Shown in pieces: positions 11,474-21,586 of a stretch of 64,000 nt of DNA. Every line of letters starts with the position of its first letter. Positions within the stretch are counted from its first letter, which is position 1. The notes under the pieces are model-generated. The model made no database searches, was not told the DNA's origin, and saw nothing but the letters and a program-made list of their open reading frames with translations. The position numbers and the translations under genes were made by a program. The stretch is from Spirometra erinaceieuropaei. Lineage: Eukaryota; Platyhelminthes; Cestoda; Diphyllobothriidea; Diphyllobothriidae. Where the stretch lies: contig CACRXP010000045.1 of the NCBI GenBank assembly GCA_902702965.1, forward strand, positions 790,503 to 854,502. Reading direction: 5' to 3'.

Positions 11474-13429
11474 TCGGATTTTTTTTCTACTACAGTGCAT
11501 TGTTGAACGAAAAGTGCGCAGCATACCCCAAATGACAGAAGGCCCTTACTGCTGTTATGCAGCTCTAGCGGCCATCCGCGCGTACACCGCCGTCACGGGA
11601 GATGTGTTTTTTTCTTCTTGCTAGTCTGACGAACGCACGCACAGGCCTCGTCGTTTGCTGACGCGTGACGAGGGTGAATTGCGTTGGAGGCGTAGTTTAG
11701 CGTAATCTTGCTCGACTGATTCGTTAATTTTATCCGGAATGTTTTTAATAGCTTGCTCGTTTACTCGGCTGCGTTCCTGATCTGCCTTGCGTAATCTTTG
11801 CCCCGAGGCAACTGGACTGAACTGTCGTCGTTCAGGTTACTGTGCTGGTTGTCGTCGAAAAAACTAGCCTGGGGAGACGCTTTCCCCTGTCTGCCTCCGA
11901 TCTCGCCACTCTCCCCTCCCCCCTCCTCCCCCGGGCTTGGAGCATCTAACGATGCTTTTGCCTCACACTCCTTTTCGCTTCCCTGGAGCGTATGTAGACC
12001 AGATTTTTTAAGTTCTCTAGATGAATATTGATGCTCTCGAGTGGGTTTTTTCATGAGAACTTTACAAACTGAACCGAATACTTTGAAAGCACGTGTGTAC
12101 GCTTTTATTTGTGTGAGGTCTTCCGCTGGCCGTGACCAAAATTTCCCCCTTTCTGAGTAGGAATGTCACCCGTGTATGTGAGATCCGGGTTGCCATCACC
12201 GGGATTTGGTGATTGTAATGAGAACCAGCTCGTGTGTGGCGCGCGTAGACGACCGTTCGGTTTTGTGCCTGCGCCCGCCTCCGGCTATCTTAACAGTGTC
12301 TTAAAATCTAAGTACGGTGGGCGAGCGAGGAGGGTATGCCGACTGTTGTGAAAATAGGTCGGCTTCCCACAGAATCTGGAATTTAATTGCTGTCGAAGGG
12401 AACTGTTGTGTAATTCGAAGGGAAAAGGAGGGTGCCGCCGTTTCTTAAAGGAAATTTACACAGTGCTGGGGACTTACCAATACAGTTGCACAAAAGGACG
12501 CTTGTTCGATTTTTTTGTTTAAAACTCTGCAACTACTTAAGCATCGGGTTATTTTGTAATACTAGTTCCCTGCCGGTATAAAAAAGTCGCCCACAGTATA
12601 CGACAGAATTTTCGAGGCACTTAAATAGAGAGGACTGCTCATTTCTTTAATTTCGACTTAGTTTGGGCGTCGCTTCGTAATGGCTCTCAACTGAGAATCG
12701 TCCCATCTATTGATCGCATTCGCGACAATCACTTGCCTATTTTCGGTGCTTGGCAAGAGTATGGTATGTAAACCCCTCCTGAAAAGGCTATAGTTAAATA
12801 AAACCCTCTTGCTAACCATAGCCATGCTAGTAATGGGTAACCTTAGTCCATAACCCGTTAGCCCTTTAAGGAGAACTCAAACGTAACCTTTAACTCGATC
12901 CAGGCCTTAAGACCCCAACCCTAGCCTCAGCCCCAAATCTAAACCATAGCCCAAGCGTGGAAACCCTAGCCTTAGGAATACCCCAACCCCTAATGCTAAC
13001 TCTGACCGTAGCCTTAACACTGAGCTTGAGCTGGATACGGGCAACTTTAACGATAATTAAGGTGAAAATCCGCGTCTCGCATAACCCCTTTCGAAACCTA
13101 TTGTCAGGCAAACCGTTATGAACCACACCTACCTAGATAAGGGGGTTTACAGATCCTACCCTCGCCCAATACTTTTGTAGTCATTTTTCCCAAAGCGAAA
13201 GCTTTATGTGATTACTTCTTATTGAAAGCTAGTCTTTGAAGAAGCAATGGAAAAAGGAGCGGATAACTTTTCTGGGAGGGAGACGCTCTGCATGCGTACA
13301 CGCCCGCTTTATCAGGTTTAAGCCAGTGCCCCCCGCCAAGAGAGTCACGTGGTATATGCACTGAACCGACATGAAGACCATATCGGATTTTGGCAGGCGC
13401 TATCGGAATGCGCAGCACAACAAATGCCA
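11474..13429. other. Unassigned intron sequence with a telomere-like degenerate stretch
   Basis: 11474-12825 has no recognisable feature beyond a C/T-rich run at about 11881-11940. About 12826-13030 is enriched in variants of ccctaa/taaccc (for example ccccaaccctagcc and aaaccctagcctta), which look like a decayed interstitial telomeric or related hexamer array. 13031-13429 shows nothing. Confidence 0.5.
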
Positions 13430-13790
13430 AAATTCTGGGATGCGGTGGCAGACCCAGTTACCAGTACACGTCGGGCACATTGAGACCCCTGCCGCCCCCC
13501 ATTCCTTTTTGTTGGTTAAAATCCTGATCATTTGCTGTGTGGACCTGGGGGGTGTGGAGTGGATGACCGGGTTCGGGCTCGACCGTTCCATCCACCTGCA
13601 CCCTCCCCCGCCTCCGGTCTTCTTGACACCGGACTCGGGCGGGGGAGGAGGAAGGAGTGCGGTTGATGCTGTGCAAGTCTACTACCACTGCAAATTAATT
13701 CACGCACAAGTCACTGTCCCTGCTCCATCTTTCTGTAAAGTATACGGTGAACGCCGTCGGCAACGACGGTCGAACTGTCAGGTTTAAGCC
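13430..13790 (+). repeat. RepA copy 1
   Basis: Anonymous interspersed repeat. Its hallmarks are a kttgttgg...aaaatcctg segment, a tcttgacaccgg segment, the block gatgctgtgcaagtctacta (13665-13684) and the ending cggtcgaactgtc (13767-13779). The same order recurs at 25340-25930, 31555-33160, 44868-45200 (minus), 48120-48345 and 49960-50290. No conserved open frame is seen across copies, so I treat it as non-coding. Confidence 0.75.
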
Positions 13791-13929
13791 ATGCCAATTG
13801 TAGGGTCTGGAGCGAAGGTCTTCTGTCCCTCAGCGCCTGACTGGAATAATTGACTGGCAGCCCGATTAACCGGAGCTGTTGTTGTCACTACGCAAACGCT
13901 TCATCCGTCGCCACGAAGGTCCTCGTGTA

Positions 13930-14375
13930 CCGGTCAGGTGTTTGGCTGTGCGCGTGGAAGATGAGCGAAAACTGGCTTCGTTTTCCCACCGCTGACTGAG
14001 GACCATCCTTCGAGTGAAGTATGCCGACTTCGTCTCAAACTAGGCAGTCTGCACTGCCTGTGACAGCATAACGAGGATATATCAGGCCATCCAAGAAAGA
14101 CGACAGAGATGGTTGGGTCACGTTCCTCGTTGTCCGCCTCATGAGCTTAGTGTTGCTGTTCTCGATCTGGCGCCGTTGTCTATCGGGAGACCTTGAAGAG
14201 GAGTTCAACTCGAAACTTGGCTCGCTAAGACCCATTGGTGATTCTTGTGCCAGCGATGCTCCGTCTCCGTTGCTGGAGGAGAGAATGACTTGAGCTCCAC
14301 AGATCGGCTGCCGCTGACCACCATGCATGGAGAAGCCGGCTAGATGAGACATGATCACAACTGGGCCAAGTCGAC
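13930..14375 (+). mobile_element. RTE-type LINE fragment, copy 3, heavily decayed
   Basis: Recognisable by gctgtgcgcgtggaagatgag (13948 on) and by the ordered RTE blocks cttcgagtgaagt (14009) and ccatccaagaaagacgac (14086), ending near ggccggctagatgagacatg (14333). It has many stops and small deletions. Confidence 0.7.
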
Positions 14376-14909
14376 CATAACAGCCGAACTGTGGTCGTCC
14401 AAATCTCCGATTGGGCCTAGCATCGGGCGACTTGGTGGACGAGCGGTTTCGTGTAGTACCTGAACAGTAATTTAAAAATCCTTATTCCCGCCCCCCCCCT
14501 TCCACCTAGAGACGCACTGACTGAAGGCCCAAGGGTGGTGAAACCTCATTAAACACGGATAACTTTTGCTATACGGCAGTACTGTCATGACTCATGAGCT
14601 TTTTTATAGATTTGCTGGTACGTTCCACTACCTGTCGTCGGCCAGCCTGACCGTCACAGGCAACTTGTTCACGAGGTCGATTCATCCGTGACTTGTGCAT
14701 GTATATGTTTATATTGGGGTGAACTTGCGCAAGACAACCGTATGCGGACATGGGTGCAATTGCCGGCAAAGCGAAGTACTTTCTCTACGCATGGTCCTTA
14801 ACCCACCTTCATTCAGTGGGCTTTCTGGCCTTACATAAGTACTGTGGGTAGCATATTTTGTAGAGCATTAGCCGAAATTCTGAAACGGGATTTCTGTGAG
14901 AAAGGATGG

Positions 14910-15235
14910 ATTACTTAGGTGGGTTATCATGCATTACAATCCCGAGATGTTTCAGTCACACCCAGATGCCGTTTTCAAATGCACGTCCTTCCGGCCGCCC
15001 GGAAAAATTACATCCGCTAAAAAGTCTACTTTCGCAGTTTTTTCCACAGAATTTCGATATATTCTATAGAATGCATACACTTGAATATCCATTTTGCTCT
15101 TATTGTGCAGTTGATTTGGTCTTTCCATTTTCAATTCTAGGAAACGGTACCTTTCGCTTGTGGAAAGTTTTTGAAACCGTGCAATATCTGTTGAAATAGC
15201 GTGTTTTTTGTACGTATAAAATATAAAACTCAAGC
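14910..15235. repeat. Partial foldback element arm
   Basis: Resembles the interior of the left arm of the foldback family at 41601-42593 (the tacttaggt, cattacaatcc, cagtcac and aaatgcac landmarks occur in order), but lacks the outer end. Confidence 0.45.
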
Positions 15236-16212
15236 AGGTGACCTATTTGATGAAACGTTGGCCGATAGTCTGAATACGGCTTCGAGTAGAAGGGATCACT
15301 TGAGCGAAGTTATAGCATTGTTTATCCTTCAGCATAACCTTAAGATATTTCAGTCACGCCAGGATGCTGGTCTTCAAATGCGCCTCCCTCCGGCTGTCTG
15401 CAAAAGACGCCACATATTACGAATTTATCCCAATTATAGGTGTTATGACAGATTTCAAATAATTCACTTTGACTCAACTGTGAAAAACTCGGTGCCTTGG
15501 TGGGATTCGAACCCACGACAGCAAGGGAGGGACTTTATTACAGCCAACGCTCTAATCATCTGAGCTACGAGGCCCCGCTGGGCGACGCGAGTTTAATCAC
15601 ATTTGGGTCAAGTTTACCCGACCAACTTATCTCATTTACTTTCGAATTAATTATATGTTCAAGTATACTTTATAGAAAACACACAAAATATCATTTCTCA
15701 CACTCGTTTGGTAGCATATCACGTCTTCTTCAAATTTTGTATCCGAAAAAGAGGTATTTTTCGGTCTTAAACAGTTTTTGAATCCTCGCATAATTTTGAA
15801 CCCGACCTGCCCTCTTTTACGGTTTCTAAACATCAAACTTCATACACCCGATAAGCAAAAAAATATTTATTCCTCTACACCTTTTAGAAGAATTTTGCGG
15901 TGTATTCTTGTCATAAAAATCTCACTATAAACGTGATTTGCCACCAAATAAGTGCAAGAAAGGATATTTTTTGCATGTTTTCTATAAAATATATTTGAAT
16001 TCATAAGTGCACTGGAAACTAATGTAACAAATGCGTGCCACGTAAGTAGTCATTTTCTAGAAAGTGTAGTTTTGGCGGACGACCTTAACTAGGCGCATTT
16101 GAAAGCCAGTGTCCTCGCCTGACTGAAACGTCTTATGATTTTGCTGCACGACAATCAGTCTCACAATGCATTTCAACATTTTGGGTGGCATTTCAGAAGA
16201 TAAGTCACTTTC
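15236..16212. repeat. Foldback element FB-1 (~1 kb, palindromic), hosting a tRNA-like insert
   Basis: The left end (gtgacctatttgatgaaacg) matches the left ends of the elements at 21587 and 41601. The right part from about 15950 reads as an eroded reverse complement of the left arm (gtagtcattttctagaaagtg at 16045 and gaaagccagtgtcctcgcc at 16101). It contains the tRNA-like unit at 15469-15611. No coding sequence is present. Confidence 0.6.
15469..15611 (-). repeat. 143-base tRNA-like mini-element with terminal inverted repeats, copy A
   Basis: The minus strand contains tRNA-like arms: an A-box-like tagctcagatga, a perfect B-box ggttcgaatcc (complement of 15503-15513) and a T-stem gtggg/cccac. 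The ends are inverted repeats of 14 bases with one mismatch or more (ttgactcaactgtg at 15469-15482 against cacatttgggtcaa at 15598-15611). An identically sized copy lies at 21921-22063. The acceptor stem pairs poorly and the anticodon arm is irregular, so this is not a functional tRNA gene. Similarity between the copies extends about 15-20 bases beyond the right inverted repeat. Confidence 0.75.
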
Positions 16213-16534
16213 TTTACGTCAATGTCAGCCGCACACTTCTAGGAGATCCATGTGACATCTTTTTTAAAACCGTGAGAATTGTGTGATTTTCTTCAAGTCA
16301 AAAATGCACAACTTGCAGTTTAGAATCTTGAAAAGTAACTGCAGCGGTAGGCCGGGTTCGAGATCATCCGGCAATTGGGAATTCTTAAAAACTGGAAGAT
16401 ACCATTTCTATGTGCAGGAAATTAAAAAAGGGGATGTAATTCACTACAAAATGAGTAGTACACAGAGGCTTTCTCAGTGTACGATTTCTATATTTGGATT
16501 TAAAAGAATCGAAATATGATTTAAAAAATCATAC

Positions 16535-17525
16535 AACAGTAGGTGGGCTGCCTCATGAAATATGGACCGAAATTCCGGAATGCGTTTTCGTCTCGAACAG
16601 ATTAATTAAGTAGCGTTGTAAAACTGATTATCACGAAGCATGATTCTATAATAATTCAGTTACCTCAGGATGCCGGCCTTCGAAAAAACTTCTTTCCGAC
16701 TGCATGCAAGAACTACACTCTGAGAAATGACTACTTAAGTAGCATGCATTTTTCTCATTGATTTTCGATGCCCTTAAAAAATTCAATTATATTTCTTGGA
16801 AAACATGCGTAGAAATATTCACTCCATTACTCATTTGGTAGAGAATTATGTCTTCTTCTAATTTTGTGCTCGAAGGAAAAGTATTATTCGGTTTTTAAAA
16901 ACTTTTCTAATTCCCGAATAATTTTGAACCCGCTCTGCGGTCACACTTGCATTCAGGGTTTCCAAACTACAAGCCATATATTTTGTGCGTACGGAAAACC
17001 ACACTTTCTCTACGATATTAAGTAGAGACCATATGGGGTTCATAAAATTTAGCATTGGATTTGATCCGTATCGTTAAATTTACAAGCCACATTGGTAAAT
17101 GCAGAGCTATAGCGTTTTATGAATGGCCATTTTCGGTATTAAAAAGTCTCACAATTAGAAACTTTTTTAAAACCGAATTATGTCCCTCCTTCGAGTTTAA
17201 AATTGAAAGAAGACGTAATTTTCTACCGAATGAGCGAAAGGATGAATATTTTATACATGTTTTCCGTAAACTATAATTGAACTTTTGCGGGCATCGAAAG
17301 TCAAAGAGAAAACTGCATACTACTTAAGTAGTCATTTTTACAGAGTTTAGTTTTTGTATGCAGCCGGAAGGAAGTTCGTTCGAAAGCCGGCATCCTGAGG
17401 AAACTGAATTATTATGGAATTATACTGTAGAATGATTAGTTTTACAACCCGACTTAATCTTTTCGAAACGAAAACGCATTTCAGAATTTCAGTTGACATT
17501 TCATGAGTTAGCCCACCCACTGTAC
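16535..17525. repeat. Foldback element FB-2 (~1 kb, long terminal inverted repeats)
   Basis: The left end acagtaggtgggctg..tcatgaaat and the right end atttcatgagttagcccacccactgt are inverted copies. The arms continue inward for several hundred bases (for example cctcaggatgccggcc at 16668 against gccggcatcctgagg at 17385). The middle is A/T-rich with no open frame of note. Same family as 35138-36306 and 63136-63690. Confidence 0.85.
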
Positions 17526-17713
17526 ACAAGTACTCATTTTTAGCGGCTGTAAGTTTTGAGATCGTCTGGAAAAAAGTACATTCTAGCGAACCTGAAATGC
17601 CTTGTTGCTTATGCTGCGTGAAACTGACTATTACAACCCAACCTAAGTAAACCCTTCTAACCAAAATCACATCTCGGAATTTCGGCCAACATTCCAAGAT
17701 ATATGTCAACTAT
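17526..17713. repeat. Right-end fragment of another foldback element
   Basis: Contains the eroded right-arm landmarks acaacccaacctaagtaaac (17633) and catctcggaatttcggcc (17670) in the order found at the right ends of complete copies. It abuts FB-2, so FB-2 may have been inserted into it. Confidence 0.5.
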
Positions 17714-17765
17714 TGTACTACGGAATACTGATTAGTTCGAGATCGTTTGTTTTGTGAAGAAATAC

Positions 17766-17890
17766 TGGATTCCCACTCGAATCCTTCATCAGGGATAGGG
17801 CCAGACAAGCGTAGTGGATTTCCCAGGTGCTACAGTATTTATAGGATGTAGTCGCTAGGCCGCTACATGCCTATTACAGTTGGCGGCTCC
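17766..17890 (-). mobile_element. PLE terminal repeat remnant near the ATG9 splice acceptor
   Basis: On the minus strand it contains ctgatga followed by the 6-base stem ggattc...gaatcc, as in the hammerhead-like motif at 45597-45638, but the gaaac half is lost. The tatttataggatg block at 17836 also matches the terminal repeat at 45679. Truncated and inactive. Confidence 0.6.
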
Positions 17891-18149
17891 CGAGTGCATC
17901 GCGGCTCGACTGGCCAGGTGTTGAAGTATGCATACATTAATGAAGTCCACGAGCCAAGCCGATCGAAGATATGATTAGACGCAGGACTGACTTGGTGCAA
18001 GGTCACTGTCTTGCGCGGTAGCAGCCGTGGTGGTGGGTGTGATGTGAATGAACTGTCGTCATCTCGGTCCTCACAACTGTCTGGACCCCTAGACCTGTTC
18101 GATTTTTGGCCCACTGAAGAATTGCTCTGTTTTCCTCCCTACGCTTTAG

Positions 18150-21100
18150 GTGGTTTTCACCTGTTGCGTCCTCACGGCGCTCAAGTTTGCCTTCTTATTC
18201 TTCTGCATCATCGAACTGACGGTGTGTATGAAATGGGACAAGTTGATGAATAGCAGTGCCGTCATCAGCGACTGGAACGATGTCATCTCGCCGCCGGCTG
18301 TCTGTTGGGCCAGGTTGCCACCACTGGCAGCTATCTGTCTCGCGGTTGCAGTCATCGTCTTCGCTGCGCACCTCGTTCGCTCCAGTATTTTCATGATGCA
18401 GGTCTGGGGAGTTCGCCGATTCTGTAGCATGGTCCTCGACCTGCCCACCGGTGATGCTGAGCTGGCCGATATCACCTGGTCCGAAGTCCTGCATCGCCTA
18501 TTGTCCTGTCAGGACCAGATGCGACTCTCGCCCTCCAAGCCCCTGCTCGATGAGCTGGACATTTACAACAGAATTTTGCGCCGAACAAACTATCTCATCG
18601 GTATGATCAATCGGGAGGCGATTCCCTTCCGATTTCGAGTACCGAAGTGTCTCTTTCCCAACCACCACTACATCTACCTGCCGGACTTCTATCTCCTCAA
18701 CCTCAACTACCTGTTGTTTTGGGGCCCAAAATGCCCCTTCGTCACCTATTGGAAACTGCGGCCTGAGTACAAGTGGCTTACAAAGCGGCAGGAGTTGGCA
18801 GACGAGTTGGCCACACAGTCGCGCCTAGCGGGCCTTGTTGGTCTTTGTTTGAGTCCGTTTGTCCTTCTGGTCCAGCTCCTGCTCTTCATGTGTTCCAACT
18901 CGAAACGCCTGCGTTACGAGCCCGCCTCCCTGTTTGGTCGTCGGTGGTCTAACTACGCCCACTACTACCTACGTCACTTCAACGAACTGCATCATGAATT
19001 TGTGGTGCGTCTGAATCAGGCCTACTTGCCGGCACAGCAGTACCTGGACTGTTTCCCCTCGCGTCTGCTCAATGTGATTGCAGACAACGTGGTCTTCTGC
19101 ATCGGCGGTGTCTCCCTGCTCCTCTTCGCTGCCAGTCTTGTTCGCGAACAGTTGCTCCATCTGCCGGGTTTCCTGGCTGTGCTGGCTATCGGCGGTCTGC
19201 TGACAAAGGTCTGTGCCAGCCTCCTGCCAGACGAACAGGCGGTGCACTTCCCGCGCGCCAGACTGATTGAGACGCTGTCACGCATCCACTACATGCCCGA
19301 TCACTGGAAGGAGCATGCGCACACCCACCAGGTGCGCTATGAGTTCTCGGAACTGTTTCAACTGCGGATTGTGGGCGTTCTGGAGGAACTGGTCTCACCC
19401 ATCCTCACTCCTCTCATCCTACTCTTTTATCTGCCCAACCACTGTTTGGAGATAGTTGATTTTCTGCGCAACTTTACTGTCGAAATTGCCGGTGTGGGAG
19501 ACATCTGCAGCTTCGCACAGTTGGACATCCAACGCCACGGTCATCCAGACTGGAGTCCCCACTTCGACGACGACGATGCTGATGATGATGGCTCACCGCG
19601 TCACCACAAACAACAGGCCTATGGCAGTCCGGCCCTCTCCCCGCAGCAGCCCTCTCCACCCTCTTCGCACGATGATGAAGACTCCTATCGGCATATGCCC
19701 TCTTTTGGAGGCAAAATTGAGCTGAGTTTGATGCACTTTCACATCACTAATCCGGGCTGGAACCTGCCTCCTGATAGTCGCGCCTACCTGGCGGCTGTTC
19801 GCAAGCAGGCCCTCAATGACATCCAGCGCTACCAACAGGAACAGGTGGATCTGATGCTGGGCATGCAGTCCTCTGTGGAGCACCTACAAACCTCCCTAGA
19901 GCGTCCCTTGGCCACCCAAGCAGTTTCCCCACAGACCCTCAGCTTGTACCACTCACTATATACAGCAACGCCAGTCGCCGGTGGGCAGGGTAAATTCCCT
20001 GAGACCGGACCCGTCTACTCCTCGGATTTTTCCACTCATGTCAAGAATGTCGCTTACCTCTCTGGTCCTGCCGTTATGTCTGCCGAGACACTGGGTGTCA
20101 GGGGTGCCCTTGTAGAGTCCATGTATGGCGGTGTGGAAGCGCCACCTTCGGCGGCCTCATCGCCTGGTCAGCAGTCGCCTTCAAGACCGGCCGCTCCGAA
20201 AACCGTCTCGCAGGGTGACCGACAGCACAAGGGTGTCAAACCTTCGGGCTCGTCGAAGGCCACAGACGGGCGTCTGCCTGAGGCGCCTCAGCCCGTCACT
20301 GCTACCGGCCCGACATCCCACATGTCCTCGAGCGTTCTTAACAGTCCGCGTCTCCTCTTCCCATTTCACGCTGGCGGCGTGACTCCATCGGCCAGCCTGA
20401 TGGGTGCCTCTGGTCTCTACAGTGCTGCTGCCCTTCAGTTGCCCTATCAACCCTACACTTCGCAAATGGAGGACAGAACCTTCCTCAACAGCACCCTACT
20501 GAGTCCAAGCTTTGGCACTAGCATCTGCCTGCACCCCGGCGCCACCCGAGGTTCAGCCACCGGAATGACTGAACTGACTGCAGATATGGACGCCAGCTCG
20601 CTCTACATCCACGAATTGCACCAGCGTCGTCGTCAGCAGAAACTAGTCCAAACGCCCTCCCCGTCCAGTTTTGCCGCAAGCGTCGCTTCACAGTCCTACC
20701 TACGTCCCCTGCGACACATTGGTGGACCTCACCGCGGAGACGACAACCATGCGACCGGCGGTGCTTCCTCCGCCTCGAGGAACCAGGGCTGGGAGCCGGC
20801 AGCTGTGAGGAATCTGGACGCACCTGATTTGCGCTACCAGCAGCCCGGGGGCAGCTCCGCTCGTGCCAGTCATTACATTGGCCCGGCGGGTCGAGGTCGT
20901 TCCCTCTTCCACGCCTCCGTGGTCTCACGTCCTGGCGCAGACCCCAGACGCCAGTTTGAGGAGGTCGCCGAAGACCCAGAGGAGGATGCTGATGCAGTAC
21001 AGCATCATCAGTCGAGGCAGCGTCCCGGTCCCACCCCAACACCACCGCTAGTCCCACCCTCCTCAACAAGCGGAGAGACGACAGCACGCGGACTGCCGCA

Positions 21101-21191
21101 AGTAGCTCCGCCCCCACCGCTGACCTTCGAGATTCCTGAAGCCGGGGATGACGTCCCCATTTGGCCCGACCTCCCGCCCCCAACCTGTTAA
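18150..21191 (+). CDS. ATG9: ATG9 exon 2, autophagy-related protein 9 (membrane core and C-terminal tail)
   Basis: Continues ATG9 in phase 0 from the acceptor at 18148-18149; with exon 1 the protein is 1,070 residues. ATG9 is the multispanning lipid scramblase of autophagy. It sits in Golgi/endosomal vesicles and works with ATG2 to supply lipid to the growing phagophore (family knowledge). Visible landmarks in spliced numbering: first helix about 68-80, second about 116-133, IYNRILRRTNYLIGMINRE near 195-213, LLFWGP near 245-250, RRWSNYAHYYLRHFNEL near 321-337, HYMPDHW 437-443, LEELVSPILTPLILLF 468-483, and FTVEIAGVGDICSFAQLD 499-516. The motif LSLMHFHITNPGW (582-594) is also typical of animal ATG9. 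Oddities: an acidic run right after the core (DDDDADDD), a long Pro/Ser/Gln-rich tail that makes the protein longer than the ~840 residues of vertebrate ATG9A, and the absence of any intron in the 3 kb. Stop TAA at 21189-21191. The first codon here is GTG and not a start, which supports the splice model. Confidence 0.96.
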   Translation: MVFTCCVLTALKFAFLFFCIIELTVCMKWDKLMNSSAVISDWNDVISPPAVCWARLPPLAAICLAVAVIVFAAHLVRSSIFMMQVWGVRRFCSMVLDLPTGDAELADITWSEVLHRLLSCQDQMRLSPSKPLLDELDIYNRILRRTNYLIGMINREAIPFRFRVPKCLFPNHHYIYLPDFYLLNLNYLLFWGPKCPFVTYWKLRPEYKWLTKRQELADELATQSRLAGLVGLCLSPFVLLVQLLLFMCSNSKRLRYEPASLFGRRWSNYAHYYLRHFNELHHEFVVRLNQAYLPAQQYLDCFPSRLLNVIADNVVFCIGGVSLLLFAASLVREQLLHLPGFLAVLAIGGLLTKVCASLLPDEQAVHFPRARLIETLSRIHYMPDHWKEHAHTHQVRYEFSELFQLRIVGVLEELVSPILTPLILLFYLPNHCLEIVDFLRNFTVEIAGVGDICSFAQLDIQRHGHPDWSPHFDDDDADDDGSPRHHKQQAYGSPALSPQQPSPPSSHDDEDSYRHMPSFGGKIELSLMHFHITNPGWNLPPDSRAYLAAVRKQALNDIQRYQQEQVDLMLGMQSSVEHLQTSLERPLATQAVSPQTLSLYHSLYTATPVAGGQGKFPETGPVYSSDFSTHVKNVAYLSGPAVMSAETLGVRGALVESMYGGVEAPPSAASSPGQQSPSRPAAPKTVSQGDRQHKGVKPSGSSKATDGRLPEAPQPVTATGPTSHMSSSVLNSPRLLFPFHAGGVTPSASLMGASGLYSAAALQLPYQPYTSQMEDRTFLNSTLLSPSFGTSICLHPGATRGSATGMTELTADMDASSLYIHELHQRRRQQKLVQTPSPSSFAASVASQSYLRPLRHIGGPHRGDDNHATGGASSASRNQGWEPAAVRNLDAPDLRYQQPGGSSARASHYIGPAGRGRSLFHASVVSRPGADPRRQFEEVAEDPEEDADAVQHHQSRQRPGPTPTPPLVPPSSTSGETTARGLPQVAPPPPLTFEIPEAGDDVPIWPDLPPPTC

Positions 21192-21586
21192 CATCTTCGC
21201 CTCAACTCTCTCTCTCTATCTACTTTCTTACCTTTCACAACGCTCATGCCTGTAGCCGTACTGTCCTCATAGGGGAGTTTGAGTCGAAGCAAGCGGCAGG
21301 TTGTTCTTCTGTTCATTCTCCCTCCCTCCCGACCTGCTCACATGATTACCTAGCAATGACCTGACGTTTGGCACGCAAGCAACTTGACATTCATCTTTTT
21401 TGTCTCACTCTTCATCCTTTTTTGCTATATTAATATCTTGTGTAAGACGTATCAATATCTTGAATATCTCGCATGCTGCACCATTTTCAGATTTTGTATG
21501 ATCTTGTTTGTATCGCCACCGCCTTCATTGGAGGATGACCGAGGACACAGTTTTACGGGTGCGGGGATGGCTGGCGACTTGCAGAA
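21192..21586. other. ATG9 3' flank
   Basis: Presumed 3' UTR and intergenic sequence. It has a ctct-rich run just after the stop. No canonical aataaa was found, so the transcript end is not located. Confidence 0.4.

Larger units (their letters stand above)
3800..18149 (+). other. ATG9 intron 1 (14,350 bases)
   Basis: Runs from the donor gtaagg at 3800 to an acceptor at 18148-18149, which follows a pyrimidine-rich tract (about 18123-18147). Both exon ends are phase 0. The intron holds two good and one degenerate RTE LINE copies, a ~730-base tandem duplication, a RepA copy, palindromic foldback elements, a tRNA-like element and a PLE terminal fragment, listed separately. 3812-5751, 6906-8518, 8601-9211 and 14376-14904 show nothing I recognise. 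Confidence 0.8.

Noticed and set aside
15490..15577. Possible functional tRNA gene on the minus strand
   Set aside because: Although A- and B-box-like sequences are present, the acceptor stem does not pair over seven positions, the anticodon arm is irregular, and an equal-length copy with the same inverted ends exists elsewhere. It is a repeat.
20518..21183. 221-codon minus-strand frame opposite ATG9
   Set aside because: It is the shadow of the GC-rich, low-complexity ATG9 tail; no domain and no splice or start context.
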